Of a DNA stretch of 64,000 nucleotides, positions 29,404-40,471 are shown piece by piece (position 1 is the stretch's first letter; every line of letters starts with the position of its first letter). The DNA comes from Rhypophila decipiens (taxonomy: Eukaryota; Ascomycota; Sordariomycetes; Sordariales; Naviculisporaceae), in assembly GCA_033297075.1 (NCBI GenBank), contig MU858064.1, positions 124,001 through 188,000 on the forward strand, given 5' to 3'. The notes under the pieces were generated by a model, which saw nothing but the letters and a program-made list of their open reading frames with translations, was not told the origin of the DNA and made no database searches. Position numbers and translations under genes: made by a program.

Positions 29404-30345
29404 ATGGGGCGCTCCAAGCCTCGGCCAATCATGGTGTTGATCGTGGGTCTGACAGGTGCTGGCAAGACGACATTCACACGCCTGGCGTCTGGCCGGAAAG
29501 ACCTCAAGGTTGGTGACGGTATTGACCCCTGTACTCAAGACCCAGTGGCTGTCCGCTTCGATCTGGACGGTCGCCCTGTTGTTCTCATCGACACACCCGG
29601 ATTCGACGACATCTCGCGGACCGACGTGGAGATCCTCGAAGACATTGCCAAATGGCTGGTCAAACAGGGCTTCAGCAAGCGACAACCGTTGGACGGCATG
29701 ATCCTGCTTTATCCCATCCTGTTTGACTTTGACAGCAGTCTTGAGAAACGACGCACACGGATTCTGCAGAAGATCCTAGGCAAGAATGCCTACAGGCGAG
29801 TCGTTGTCGCGACAACCATGTGGGGGTCCCTGATCAACGAGAAGGAAGTGGAGCAAGACATCGACATGAGATGGAAGCAACAAGGCGGCGTCTGGGACGA
29901 GTTCCGCCAGGGTAATGCCCTCCTCACCAAGCACTTCAACACCGAGGCCTCGGCACAGCGCATCCTTCGCGCCGTCATCAAGGCATCCGACGAGGCAGAA
30001 AGGGCCAAGGTCCTCATACAGGAAGAGCTGGGCAGGAAGAACATACGATTTGCAGAAACGAGTCTCGGCGAGGAGCTCGAGTGCTTTTTGCAGCAAGACA
30101 TCACCGTCATCCATAACTTGCTTTTGAACCACAGGGACGAAAGACCGCCAGAGGAATACCGAACAAGCAATAAACTCAAGGAGAGGAAGGAGTGGTACAG
30201 ATGGGATGCCGAGAGGCAGGAGCTCACGAAGAATCTCGAGCTGCGGCAAAAGCAGCTAAAGCGGTTAAACAGTTTCTTTGTGAGTTGTTCACCTCTTAAG
30301 TTACAGGCCATGGCCAGTGCTGACAACCAAGTTCCTCAAGTTTAA
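29404..30345 (+). CDS. AIG1/IMAP-like GTPase with C-terminal coiled coil (313 aa)
   Basis: The ATG at 29404 is chosen because it sits 10 residues before the G1 motif VGLTGAGKTTF, where family members start. G3 is DTPGFDD (residues ~64-70) and VVATTMWG fills the G4 position. SCTxx-type sequence after G1 (GDGIDPCTQDPVAV) is also typical. Residues ~260-300 are a charged heptad-rich helix (RWDAERQELTKNLELRQKQL), a probable coiled coil for self-assembly. A 27-nt GT-AG segment near the stop (30279-30305) is too short to be an intron and is left as coding. Compared with its neighbour on the other strand it lacks the CaaX box, so the two may differ in membrane attachment. Function is inferred only at the level of GTP binding. 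Confidence 0.82.
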   Translation: MGRSKPRPIMVLIVGLTGAGKTTFTRLASGRKDLKVGDGIDPCTQDPVAVRFDLDGRPVVLIDTPGFDDISRTDVEILEDIAKWLVKQGFSKRQPLDGMILLYPILFDFDSSLEKRRTRILQKILGKNAYRRVVVATTMWGSLINEKEVEQDIDMRWKQQGGVWDEFRQGNALLTKHFNTEASAQRILRAVIKASDEAERAKVLIQEELGRKNIRFAETSLGEELECFLQQDITVIHNLLLNHRDERPPEEYRTSNKLKERKEWYRWDAERQELTKNLELRQKQLKRLNSFFVSCSPLKLQAMASADNQVPQV

Positions 30346-30526
30346 ATTACTGCGCTTTTGGAGCAAGCTCTTCAGTTGATTAGAACCTTGTCGGCTGTCA
30401 CTTGGTTACTGTGGTGGTCCAGCTTTTTAGTTCCCTAGCGCTTGCCATTTGCCATTTATATACCCCTGATTCGGAAATTCGCAAAATCTTGTTCAGTCGA
30501 ATACGTGGCCATGCACACTGGGCCCC

Positions 30527-32239
30527 TCAACTCCATCCCGGCAATAACATGACTCCATGCTCAGCGCTGAGCTTGACCTTCTCGCCCACAATATTCAGCG
30601 TAACCTCCCATTTGAGAAGATACTTGACCGAGATATTAAACGTCGCAAAGCTTGGCGCGAGAACCCATTTCCAGTGAGGATGCTTCACATCCCACTTGTT
30701 CACCTTGGCCTCAGGATCGATACCCAGGCCGGTGACACAATCTTGTTGGAGACGAAGATTCATTTTTTCTCCCAGCTGTAAGAATGACCCATCGCCACCC
30801 GGTCCCGAACTCCACGAGCCCTCATTGGTCGGATGATAGGTATACCCCGGCACCTTTTCCTCCTCCGAACTCACCCTCGGGCTCCCACCATCCGATGAAG
30901 CAAGACTATACCCTGCCTCTTCTTCCTTACTCTTGCGGCTTGAAGTCGACTTGTTGCTCCTCCCGCTCCAACTCAATCTATGCTTCTTTTTCTCGGGCTC
31001 CTTCTCGCTCACAAAACCTTTCTCATCTCCAGCAGTCTCGGCAGACAATCCTTCCTTTCCCTGGGCAACACCTCTAAAGCCACCGACACAAGGAACAACC
31101 ACCTCTCCGCGCCCGTCCTGCTCCCAACTCGATCCCTGCCCAAACTCGGCCCCGACATAGACCTTTCCGTCTGCACAATAATTCCCCCGCTTTTTACTGT
31201 ACTCCTCTTCAATCTTGCCATCTACCCGTTCCAAGATCCTCAGTCTAATTGACTCGAGCGTGACAGTTTGCTCGACACCCTTGATCGCGTCACTGCTAAG
31301 GTCTCCTCCAGGACCATCAGACAAGATCCTTATTCCAAGCGGCATTTCATTGCCAAGTTGCAAGACTGTCGGAAACTCCATCTCCACCGCGAACCCAAAT
31401 TTCGGGACCGATGAAGACTTGAACAGTTTCGAGAGGTGCTCATGTGTGCTGAGCTTGGCATCCTTACCCCTACCAGGAAGTAAGCGCTGGGAAGAGACAG
31501 ACTGGTTGGGAATGACATGTCTTAGGATGCCAAAGTCATGAACTGGCGCGGCCGGCGGGTTCGACACCAAGATGGGGAGACAAGCATGCTTGCTTTTCAG
31601 GTCTGTCTTTGGCTGCCCTGAAAAAAAAGACGTCGAGGCATGTTCCTCTGTCAAGGTAGCTTCGAGGTAATACTCTACCCAGGCGTCGAGCTGATGGTCC
31701 GAATAACCAGGGTGGAAGTTGAAGCTTGCCGGGAGAGGCGTGTTGGTGAGTGTATCTTGCAGTGACTCGGGCTCGATGGGCAGGAAGGACCTGGCTGGAT
31801 TTTTCTCGTGCAGGTTGGAGGATGTAGCAGAGGCATGAGTCGGGATTTGGAAAGAAAACGGCCAGGTGTTGGTTGTCATGGCCGCTGCCGATGGGAGGAT
31901 GCCATGGTCCGGAGCAATGTGCAGGGGACCGTCGAGGAGGGTTTGTTTTTCCTCGAACAGGATGACTTTGCTGTAGTAGTGGGTGGTTGTGGTGGCGTTG
32001 CCGGATCGCCGGGTTTTGGCGTAGTGCACGGCTGATCGTCCGATGAGGGCAATTTCGATGGTTCCATGGGGGGCGATGATGGGCTCTTCGCGGGATACGA
32101 AGCCGGTTATAGTGTCGGCTGGGAGGAAAGTTGTCGGTTGGCCTGAGACCGTCACCGGGGGGACGTTGAGGTGGATGGCCAGTGGGGGCCCTGATTTGGG
32201 CTTGATGGGCTCCAGGTCAATGCGGTCTCCTCTAGTCAT
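30527..32239 (-). CDS. Arrestin-like protein (570 aa)
   Basis: Intron-free frame. The N-terminal half has the arrestin_N pattern: HLNVPPVTVSGQPTTFLPAD, then ITGFVSREEPI, IEIALIGRSAVHY and a WPFSFQIP strand (residues ~120-130). The C-terminal part keeps a second β-sandwich-like run (NMRLQQDC-like strand, WDVKHPHWKWVLAPSFATFN, ISVKYLLKWEVTLNI). Between them, residues ~385-480 form a Ser/Lys/Glu-rich, probably disordered and phosphorylated linker. Fungal α-arrestins bring Rsp5/Nedd4 ubiquitin ligase to plasma-membrane transporters; this protein has no obvious PPxY motif, so the adaptor role is uncertain and it may belong to the uncharacterised arrestin-like group. Located between the GTPase and rhodanese genes without obvious functional link. 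Confidence 0.78.
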   Translation of the reverse strand: MTRGDRIDLEPIKPKSGPPLAIHLNVPPVTVSGQPTTFLPADTITGFVSREEPIIAPHGTIEIALIGRSAVHYAKTRRSGNATTTTHYYSKVILFEEKQTLLDGPLHIAPDHGILPSAAAMTTNTWPFSFQIPTHASATSSNLHEKNPARSFLPIEPESLQDTLTNTPLPASFNFHPGYSDHQLDAWVEYYLEATLTEEHASTSFFSGQPKTDLKSKHACLPILVSNPPAAPVHDFGILRHVIPNQSVSSQRLLPGRGKDAKLSTHEHLSKLFKSSSVPKFGFAVEMEFPTVLQLGNEMPLGIRILSDGPGGDLSSDAIKGVEQTVTLESIRLRILERVDGKIEEEYSKKRGNYCADGKVYVGAEFGQGSSWEQDGRGEVVVPCVGGFRGVAQGKEGLSAETAGDEKGFVSEKEPEKKKHRLSWSGRSNKSTSSRKSKEEEAGYSLASSDGGSPRVSSEEEKVPGYTYHPTNEGSWSSGPGGDGSFLQLGEKMNLRLQQDCVTGLGIDPEAKVNKWDVKHPHWKWVLAPSFATFNISVKYLLKWEVTLNIVGEKVKLSAEHGVMLLPGWS

Positions 32240-32732
32240 GGTGGATGATTATGAAATTTGATGATGCTTTTGTAAAAGGTGAGTCCATGTTGAAGGACAA
32301 CAAGATGTTTTTATATCGACTCGATCCTTGTGGGGCCCTTTGATTGGTTCCGTGGCGGAGCTGCTGTGCCCCAATGGCGTGTCTTGGCAGTTTATGAGGC
32401 GAGACGTTGGGAATGGCTTCAACCCTAAACGAGGAAGGCGGGCGTGGCGCGGCGCGGTAAACACGACTAGTGAGGCGTTTAATCGGAGGGACGGGATGGC
32501 GAGAGCGGGTGGTGCCAAGACTTTGCGACTCTCGAGATATTTCAGGCAGCTCCAAGTGTACAGTTGAGATGCCTATCACCACTCGCCAAGCGTTTTTGCT
32601 TATTAACTGATCCAATACTTTCATAAGGGTGGTGGGCCGATGCGATGATAATGATAAGACTCCCTGAGGTGATTCAGACCCCGCAGCCTGGTTGTCTTCA
32701 GACTAGACATGGAACGGGCACCAAGAAACTCC
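32240..32732. other. Promoter of the arrestin-like gene and 3' flank of the rhodanese gene
   Basis: Contains no supported gene. Overlapping short frames at 32328-32567 are shadows of promoter sequence. Confidence 0.4.
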
Positions 32733-33372
32733 TTATTGTTCACCACTCTTGGCCCAGACAGCAGCATCGTATCCATCCATCCAGTTAATGTACTCCTCCC
32801 CAGCAACCGCCCAGCCCTTGATTCCTCCCGCCAAAGCCAGGCTCTGCATGTTTGTATCGCCCTCGTTCGCAATATGATCTGCCAACCAGCCAGTGGCTCT
32901 GCTTCCCCTGCCTCGGGATGACCCTACTTGTAATGTGCCGATTTAGCAGTGGACACAAGGGTACACAATTAGAGCACCTACCGCAGTAGAAAATAACCTT
33001 CTTCACGCCCGACGCCTTGAACAAGTTGTACACCGCCGGCAGGGTCGTGTAGAAGCTTTGAGCCGGCAGGTTGATGCTTCCGCGAATTGTCCCTCCCTAC
33101 GCGCACAAGACAGCACAACGCGATCAGTCAACTTGAATGACAAGACGGAAGTGCAGAACCGGAATCCCACGTACCTCAAAATCAGTCCGTCTCAGATCCA
33201 CAAGGACATAATCTCTCCCAGAGACAAGGCTTGCATCTTTGAGCGTAGCCAGCACTTTTTCTCTTGGAATGGTAGCCACGGGCGAGGTCCTGGGTTCCGG
33301 GAAGGCGGCGTACCATGGGGCCGGTGCCGGTGCCGTTTCCGGACCGGATGCGGGGTTGTTTGGGGTTGCCAT
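32733..33372 (-). CDS. Rhodanese-fold phosphatase/arsenate reductase-like protein (167 aa)
   Basis: Exons 33175-33372, 32982-33096 and 32733-32923, with introns of 78 and 58 nt. Joined, they give DYVLVDLRRTDFE-GGTIRGSINLPAQSF, then KKVIFYCG-SSRGRGSRATGWL. The active-site loop C-G-S-S-R-G-R has the C-x5-R form shared by Cdc25 phosphatases and yeast Acr2/Ych1-type arsenate reductases, so the catalytic Cys and Arg are both present. LALAGGIKGW near the C-terminus is the standard rhodanese ending. The N-terminal ~25 residues are Pro/Ala-rich. A small cytosolic rhodanese of this kind occurs throughout ascomycetes. Whether it reduces arsenate or removes phosphate cannot be decided from sequence. Confidence 0.87.
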
Positions 33373-33947
33373 TTTTGCTTCCTTTGCCCTGCTAAAGTCC
33401 CAAAATTAGAAGGTGGCTTCTTTGGACGTGATTTGGGGACGGGATCTTGTGTCCTGGTTGTGGTGATTGCGGTAGTGAAGGGGGATCTTCAGCGATGCCA
33501 TGGAATATCCAGGGTGTTGGAAAGTACCTTAGCTTGAGAGGGCCTCCCCGGGCCGGGCCGGTTGTCATCGGTAAACGGAGCCGTGACGGCCTTGGTATGT
33601 CACTCACTCATTCTGATTGGCTGAATGGCCAATAAGGCGAGCCCTTTCTCCACTCAACCTGGCAGGGATCGGAGTTAACGGGCTTATATTTTTATGCACG
33701 GGGAATTCCTGTGAGATTCATTCCTGGGGTTAGGGTTACAAGTTATAGGGTTTACATTGTAAATTTTCATGCTTAGAACAAGGGACGCTCCTCATATCGA
33801 TTGATCCTGGACTATTCCTATATAGCATGAACTTGTAGTATGTTAAGCTAATCATGCATCTTGCTCCTGGTGCTACTGTATAACGTTGCCCTCATCAAAC
33901 ACCAGGCTCAAATTGTATGTATGACCTATTCACCTTTCTTCACGGTT
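33373..33947. other. Intergenic; telomere-like motif GGTTAGGGTTA
   Basis: Contains GGTTAGGGTTA at 33728-33738. Nothing else recognised. Holds the rhodanese promoter on its left side. Confidence 0.4.
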
Positions 33948-36900
33948 TCAGCCCCTGGTAATGGGTGGCAGATCTGCTTCAACCTTGACCGTCGGCATCC
34001 CTCCCACGAGACCCCTCCAGACCCTCTCATAGTCATTGTCGACCTCTTCCTCGCCATCATCCAGGCCACCAGCTGCCCCCAATCCCCTTCCAGCAGCCAT
34101 TTTCTTTACAGCCATGGTGAGTGTCGCCCTGTTACCAATCACAACCACACCACATTTTGCCCGCGTCATGGCAACATTCAGTCGGCGTAGGTCCGTCAAG
34201 AAGCCAATGACTCCATGATCATTGCACCTAACCGTCACAAACACTACCACATCGGCTTCTCGTCCCTGAAAACCATCGATGCTACAGACTTCCAAGTTGC
34301 TGATTCCTGCGAGCTCCCTCCTGAGCACCTCAACCTGCCGAGTGTATGGCGTCAGGACGGCAATAAACTGGTTTCCCAGTCCATCTGGTTGATCCGCTAG
34401 GCCTCCAGCGCCGGTAGTACTCTTGGAAGAAATGCTCGACTTGGCGGTTCGCAGCAGCTTGCAGACTTGAAGACACAGCTTGGTCTGACCAGAATTGCTC
34501 TTTGACTTGTGGCCTAGATCCTCCTTGGACGAGCAGTCAACAAACACCATCCTGGCAACATCATCCCGGCCTTTCAGACCAGCCGCCGGGGGCCATGGAA
34601 ACATCGACTCAAGCAGTGGCCGAGCATCAGCCGAGACGCCTGTCTTCAGGGCAGAGCTGTAAAACTCATCTGAACTAAACTTGCAGATGGCCGCGTGCAT
34701 GCGATATTGCGTATCGAGCATCACTTTCTGAACACCGCCTCCGCCTGTATCGTTTGTCTCGGCCGTGTAGAGCCTCTCAAACAAGGAAATATCAAAGCCC
34801 TGTGCCGCCGCGTGGTTCGTCACCGTGGGCCGAAGCTGAACGTGGTCACCCACCAGAATGGCCTTTTGACACCCTTTCACCAGTGGCACAAGGGATGCGG
34901 GTTCGGTCTGTTGAGACGCCTCGTCAATGATGACGATGTCGAAAGACCGTTTGCGGAGCAGACCAAGACCTGCGCCGCTGCAGGTTGTAAAGATGAGAGG
35001 TGATGCTTTGATGCGCTTCTCTGCAGCCTTTCGAGCCGCAAAGCTAGAATGAATTTCTGCCCCCGCCATGGCATCACATGTATAGATTCGCAAAGCTTCT
35101 GACAGTTTCCGCACCTGTGTTTTCGAGCATCGCGTTAGCGCCCATATTCATTGCGTCAGAATGTACACGATAACGTGGAGACAAACCTCTGTAGAAACTC
35201 TCAAGGGACCCGGGAACTGTCCGTTCCCAGAAGTGTAGTCGAGGTACCTCTGCATGACGTTGTCTACAGCGTTATGCGTTGGTGCCGTGACCAAGACCCG
35301 AGCCTTGGGATATGCAAAAAGCAACTGCTTGAGAATCTCAACAATAGTTGACGTCTTCCCTGTGCCTGGTGGACCCCATAGACACGTCAGCCGGGCGTCC
35401 AAGGCAGTGCTGATTGCCAACTTTTGGCTGCCGTTCATTTTGCCCATAGGTGCAACGGATAGGCCGGGCACACGTTCCAAGTCCTCTTCACAAGCAACGA
35501 CTCCAGACTCTGGAATTATCAAGTCCACAACGCCACAACAGAGCTCCCTATCATTCGCTAGCTTGACCACTGCGTCAAGCATGGTTTGCGTCATTGTATA
35601 CAACCCGAGATGCTCCAGGACCCAGGAGCATTCAGCCAGGAAGGGCGGTGGCGGATGGAGACACTGGAACTTGGCCTTGCCCTGTTGCGATGCCAATACC
35701 AATGCGTCCATGGAGTACTTTCCTCTCAATAGCTTGTTGGAAGGCTCACTAGCGGCAGTCAGTCTCACATGCGCCGACTGCTCCGGTGCCCCCCCCCCCC
35801 CCTTTGCGTCTATCCGGATATCAGCTTCAACAACCGCTCGACCTTCGTGTTCCTCTGGTAGACGCCGGAGCTGTAGAAGGTCCTTGCGAGTCTGACCCTG
35901 CTCTGCCGCCTCGCCGATGTGATCCAAGGCAATGCCAATCAAGCAGCGAACAAAATGTTGCGTAATTCCAGGGCTAGCTGCCAGGATCCGCTCGCTCTGA
36001 CGCTCAAGACAATCGAGTAAAAGGTCCAAAGCTAGGTCGAGCGAGCGAATGGTCAGTGAACTTAGTTTGACCAAGTCGGCAAAGTTTCTCAGCGTCATGC
36101 TGCTGGTGCGAGCAAGTACACGTTTGAACGGAGTCATTATGAGATCTTGCATGCGGCTAGCCGAAAGGATGCAGGCAGTCAGAATTTCGGGGCTGTGAGC
36201 CTCCAGTGTAGTTGCAAGGTCCTCGGATAAGACCGCCATACCGTCCAAGTTGATACTTGTGAATATTACTGCCAGTCCTGGGCTCCTGGCGAGGCAATCA
36301 AGCATTGCTCTTAGAATATCCCGTCTAGTAGGCGAAGCCAGGAGGTCTGCTGGATCTTCCCTGACAAATTCGTCCATAAGGTAACCGAAAACCTCAACTA
36401 GGGTATCCTTCTGGCCGTAGTCGAGCAGGAACGAGAAGACGGTCTCATACTGGTCGATCAACTCGAGGTTGTCGAGAGCCTGTAAAGTGTGCTCTCTGCA
36501 GATGGCGGTTATGTAATCCGGAAGAGAACTCCAGTAAACGCCATGCAACGTGGGCAGCGCATACTCTCTTGGTGTTGGGTCGAAGAGCGGGAGCACCTCG
36601 GTAGTGTCAATGTATTCGAGCCACAGGTCTAGGCTCTGCATCGATTTGACGTCTCTGTTGCTAATAACGTATATCTCCTGGAAGACATCGTTACGTTAGA
36701 CCTCGCCTGAGCCTGTTCATTTCGAATGTCCAAAGCAGAACCTACCGCGCCGAGTATCCCGTTCCTATTGACTCTCCCAATATGCGTCTCCAACCCACGA
36801 CCAAACTTGTCGAGGGCGACACTGCAGCGACAGTCATAGTTCTCACCGTCCTTCAAAGTCTGATTTCTTGTTCGTCTTCGGTCCCCCGGTCGCTCAATGT

Positions 36901-39522
36901 CCCGGTACCTACTATCATCGCCCCGAGACCGGCACATATACACCCATGTGTTGGCTCTCTTCCCGTCATACAGCTGGAACATATTATCGTCGCAGTAGAT
37001 GTGATAGTTTTTCTTGGTCGGGCGCGATAGCTGGCTCGCCTGTTCATCACCACGAGAGTGAGGAAAAGCAAACAATCTCGCCGCATCGTCCACTCGAATT
37101 TCCGATGAAGTCTCGATCTTTCGCGGGATATACATGGCCAAAGTCAGCCGTTCGTCAACACGAAAAACGACCAGCTTGCGGTGGAACGTTTCAAGTGCCT
37201 TGGACAAAGTCTCTGGGAACGAAGCAAGTCGCTCGTATGACGAGTCATAGATGCGCTTCCACCCAAACGCTGGGTCGTCGAGCTTGAACTGGCACAGTTC
37301 ATGCACCTCGAAAAGGGACGACTGACAAAGGGCATTGCGGACAAGGCTGTGTCTGAGCTCATTTGGCGGAGGTAGGGTCAGAACCCATGTCTTCTCCTCG
37401 CTTGTCAGCAAGTTAAAGTCGAACAGGTGGACGAAATCGGCAAAGGGTGTGCTGTTCTCACTGCACCAACGAAATACAAGTCTGATCAGCTCAAACTCGG
37501 ACATTGCAACATTGTCACGGGTCAGAAGTAACTCCATGGCATCAAAATCGTAAGAGTCAATATCATTTCCACTCTCGGACTGAGGTCGTCTTGCGTTTCC
37601 CGCCGCGTCGTGCAGTACGTCCAAGATGAAAGGAGTCGCTTCCGGAGGTACCTCGGGCGGCTCTCGAAGTCGCGGTGGGATGTTTATCGTGTTCCCGTCA
37701 ACGCAAGTCGAGTAAAGTCGGTTGAGTTCTTGACACTCGGCACTCATTGGACCTTTTACCCGTGCCCATCTCATATGGAGGACCTTGAGACGACCCATGG
37801 AGCCGTCGTTGTATCTGGCAAAGTACTCCAATCGGTCTTCGTCGGTGATGGGTTTGAAGGTGACGGGCTCCTTGGCACCAGGATATTCAGCCGGCTGGGA
37901 GACCGTTGAAGGGATCAGATCAGGATCCCAGCAAACAAAGACTGTGAAAATATGACATCAGCAACTAGTAGGACGACATTTGCTCAGGCAGGATACTCAC
38001 ATGTGTCCCCATCAAGGTCGCCTCCTGACATCATGTCTGCAGGGGGTCGCCGTCCGCGTGTTGGAAAGACAATGCAGTCTACCAGGTGGGCTAGTTCGTC
38101 CTTCTCAACCACTTTCAACTTCTGTAGGTCCCCTGGATGCCAACACGGATTTCTGGTCACGAGAACCTCTGTTCCCTTCAAGGCTCGTGGAACACCGTCA
38201 ATCTCACTTGTTATCTTGACTGCGCACTCGCCCTCTCCGAGGACGCCCCAAGCGTCGCATATGCCAAAAACCAAGCGGGATTTCTTGATCATGATTCTTG
38301 TCTTTCTTTTGCCATCATCTTTGACAAGCTTGCTGTACTCTTGGTTGACTAGTTTCAGGACCTGAGGTTTAACCTCATCCAAGGATTCCATGATCAGGCG
38401 TTCTGCGAGCATATGTTCATTGACACAGGTGAGGAACTGGAAGGCGGTTCGGGCGTCATTGACTGCGGCGTTGAGAAAGGAAAAATACTCTTCCTGTTTT
38501 CGGAGCAATGTGTCGCTGGAAATCCCCAGGGAGTGGAGAAGCAGAATGACTTCGTCGTTCAGATGTCCGAAGCGGTACGGCTGTTGCTCACATGCGTGTC
38601 AACGCTATGATCATGAATGACGAGCGATCATGATAGACAGACAGACCTTGGAGTATTCGACTACTGCAAAGGACAAGTCATCACCACCACTAAACTTCTT
38701 CATTGACTTTCGGAACTTGATCCATGTCTTTCCCTTCATGGCGCGATCCACCATCAACACACCTTTATAGCCACGGTATCGAATCTGGAATACAGAGGGC
38801 GTGTACCGTGTGTTCTGGTGGATAATCCGCATGCGCCTGGCAATGTCCTGAGCAAGTCGGGGAGATACAAGACCGCAACCATCGGTGAAGTTGTAATCGG
38901 CTGTTTCGATATCAGGAATGTCCTCACAGAGTTCAGGTCTGATGTCCATGGCGGCGCGGGTTTCGGAAAAGAGCAGGCCGATTCGCTTGGCCTTTTTCTG
39001 AACAGTCTTTAACTTGCTCAAGTCGCCGAGCCCGTTGACCTTCTCCGTGATCTCTTCTTTGGAAGCGGCAAAGAGAATACAAGTGCGTGATTTGAGCTGG
39101 CTGTTGCTGTGGCCATAAAAGTTGTAGTGGACCCCTTGGATAGAGACACCAGCACATAACAGTTTGACGACGTAGTCGGTGCATTCCCGCGACGTTCCGG
39201 GTTGGTTATTGATATTGGCTGCTCTTTCAGAGCCATGGCACGGCAGAGGGCGAAAGGATGAGACCGAGACAACGATGAATTTGTCGAGAGGTTCGCCAGA
39301 AATCCCACGATTTGGACTTGACTTTTGAAGTCGAATGATGATCTGATGCCGGCCATCCCTTGTTTCGAGGACAACAGCTTTGATATATCCCTCGTGGTTC
39401 AGCTTGGCCGCTGATGGAAGATCGGGAACGTGGTACCTCCAGTCGGTGTCGGAGACGCAGACGGCGTCTTGAAGGACGCTATGGAAGCTCGACGGCTTTG
39501 GATCCGACATTTGCTGGGTCAT
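33948..39522 (-). CDS. RNA-dependent RNA polymerase fused to UPF1/ZNFX1-like SF1 helicase (~1769 aa)
   Basis: Five exons, 38647-39522, 38001-38580, 36746-37941, 35187-36677 and 33948-35114, with GT-AG introns of 66, 59, 68 and 72 nt, keep one frame from the first ATG to the stop. Residues 1-~790 are a cellular RdRP: YGHSNSQLKSRTCILF, RIGLLFSETRAAMD, FTDGCGLVSPRLAQDIA, FQIRYRGYKGVLM, SMKKFSGGDDLSFAVVEYSK, and the catalytic loop MSGGDLDGDTFFVCWDPD (DLDGD codons 38005-38019). Residues ~885-1250 are mostly helical. The helicase follows: Walker A WGPPGTGKTSTIVEIL (~1318), VTAPTHNAVDNVMQRYL, Walker B IIDEASQQTEP (~1446), GDHVQLRPTV, DTQYRMHAAI, SIDGFQGREADVVV and LNVAMTRAK. Known partners of these types are separate proteins (Rdp1/Hrr1; SAD-1/SAD-3). 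Expected role: making double-stranded RNA for silencing. An ATG at 39609 would add 29 residues. Two separate transcripts cannot be excluded. Confidence 0.85.
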
Positions 39523-39838
39523 TTTGTAGTATGAAGGCGAACAAATGGAAGCATCATGCTTTAAACACAGAGCGGGGCACAAGTTTAAAAGAAACTCATG
39601 ATGGACCATGGTGCCAGTGACGAGAATTGGGGTTACACAACCTGACCGCACCTGCCGTGGGCCTCCCGCATATGTCCGGAAATTCCTCGGAACACGCAGC
39701 GATAACAGTGGAAGGAACAGTGACTGAGGCGGGCTGATTCCATCTTTTATCAAGCTCCCGTCCCAGCTTCAACCTCCCACAGGGACCGTCCAGATACCAG
39801 TCTTCGTTCAGCACAACAAAAGTTCAAGTTTGCTCGAT
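39523..39838. promoter_or_regulatory. Divergent promoter region, RdRP-helicase and AAA_28 genes
   Basis: Only 316 bp separate the two start codons, so the promoters must overlap. If the upstream ATG at 39609 is used for the polymerase gene the interval is 229 bp. No clear TATA box in either direction. Confidence 0.45.
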
Positions 39839-40471
39839 ATGTCTACAAACCCATGCAACATCTACCTGGTTGGTGCTCAGTGCACCGGCAAGACCACGCT
39901 CACCAACGCCCTTTCAGCCCACTTTGAACATTCACTTCCTCCTGAAAGTCGACCAGGAGTCATCAAAGAAGTGGCCAGGACAGTCCTTGTCAAACACAAG
40001 TTCACGGCGGAGGACATGGTTTCTTCTCCCGATCGCTGCCTCCTGCTGCAAACGCTCATTCTCGAAGCTCAAGCACAGGCGGAAAGGGAATGTCTTGATA
40101 GCGGCAAACGCTGGTTTGTCGCTGACCGGTCAGGGGCAGACCCTCTTGTCTATGCCATGGCATATATGTCTGCTGAATCTGCCATCGGTGGCGGTGGAGA
40201 ATCTCTGTTAGGAACAGCGGCATGGACTGAGTTGCGTGGACGATTGGCCCAGTCCCTGATTGTCGTATGTGAAGCAGGCATGGAGTGGCTCATCGACGAC
40301 GGGGTGAGGCTGATGCCTAAGAATATGGATGAGTGGATTACTTTCCATCGGCTGTTTTGTCAGTTTTTGGATAAGCAAAGTCTCAGATACGTGGTGTTGC
40401 CGAGGCATATGGTTGACATCCAGAAGCGAGTGGATTTTGTCTTGTCAGAATGGCGGAAAAGGGGACGATAA
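39839..40471 (+). CDS. P-loop ATPase/kinase-like protein of the AAA_28 (NadR-like) group (210 aa)
   Basis: An intron-free frame. The P-loop VGAQCTGKTTLTNAL is at residues ~9-23. WFVADRSGADPLVYA (~95-110) supplies the Walker B-like acidic residue in the position used by NadR-type nicotinamide riboside kinases and related AAA_28 proteins. IKEVARTVL and LVEAQAQAE-type helices follow the family pattern. The start is the ATG at 39839, 9 nt after an in-frame alternative, because it is closest to the P-loop and has the better context (GATATGTC). Related fungal proteins are uncharacterised; a kinase for a small metabolite is plausible but not shown. The gene shares its promoter with the RdRP-helicase gene. 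Confidence 0.75.
   Translation: MSTNPCNIYLVGAQCTGKTTLTNALSAHFEHSLPPESRPGVIKEVARTVLVKHKFTAEDMVSSPDRCLLLQTLILEAQAQAERECLDSGKRWFVADRSGADPLVYAMAYMSAESAIGGGGESLLGTAAWTELRGRLAQSLIVVCEAGMEWLIDDGVRLMPKNMDEWITFHRLFCQFLDKQSLRYVVLPRHMVDIQKRVDFVLSEWRKRGR

Noticed and set aside
30279..30305. 27-nt GT...AG intron near the end of the plus-strand GTPase
   Set aside because: Far shorter than any normal fungal intron and the reading frame is intact without removing it.
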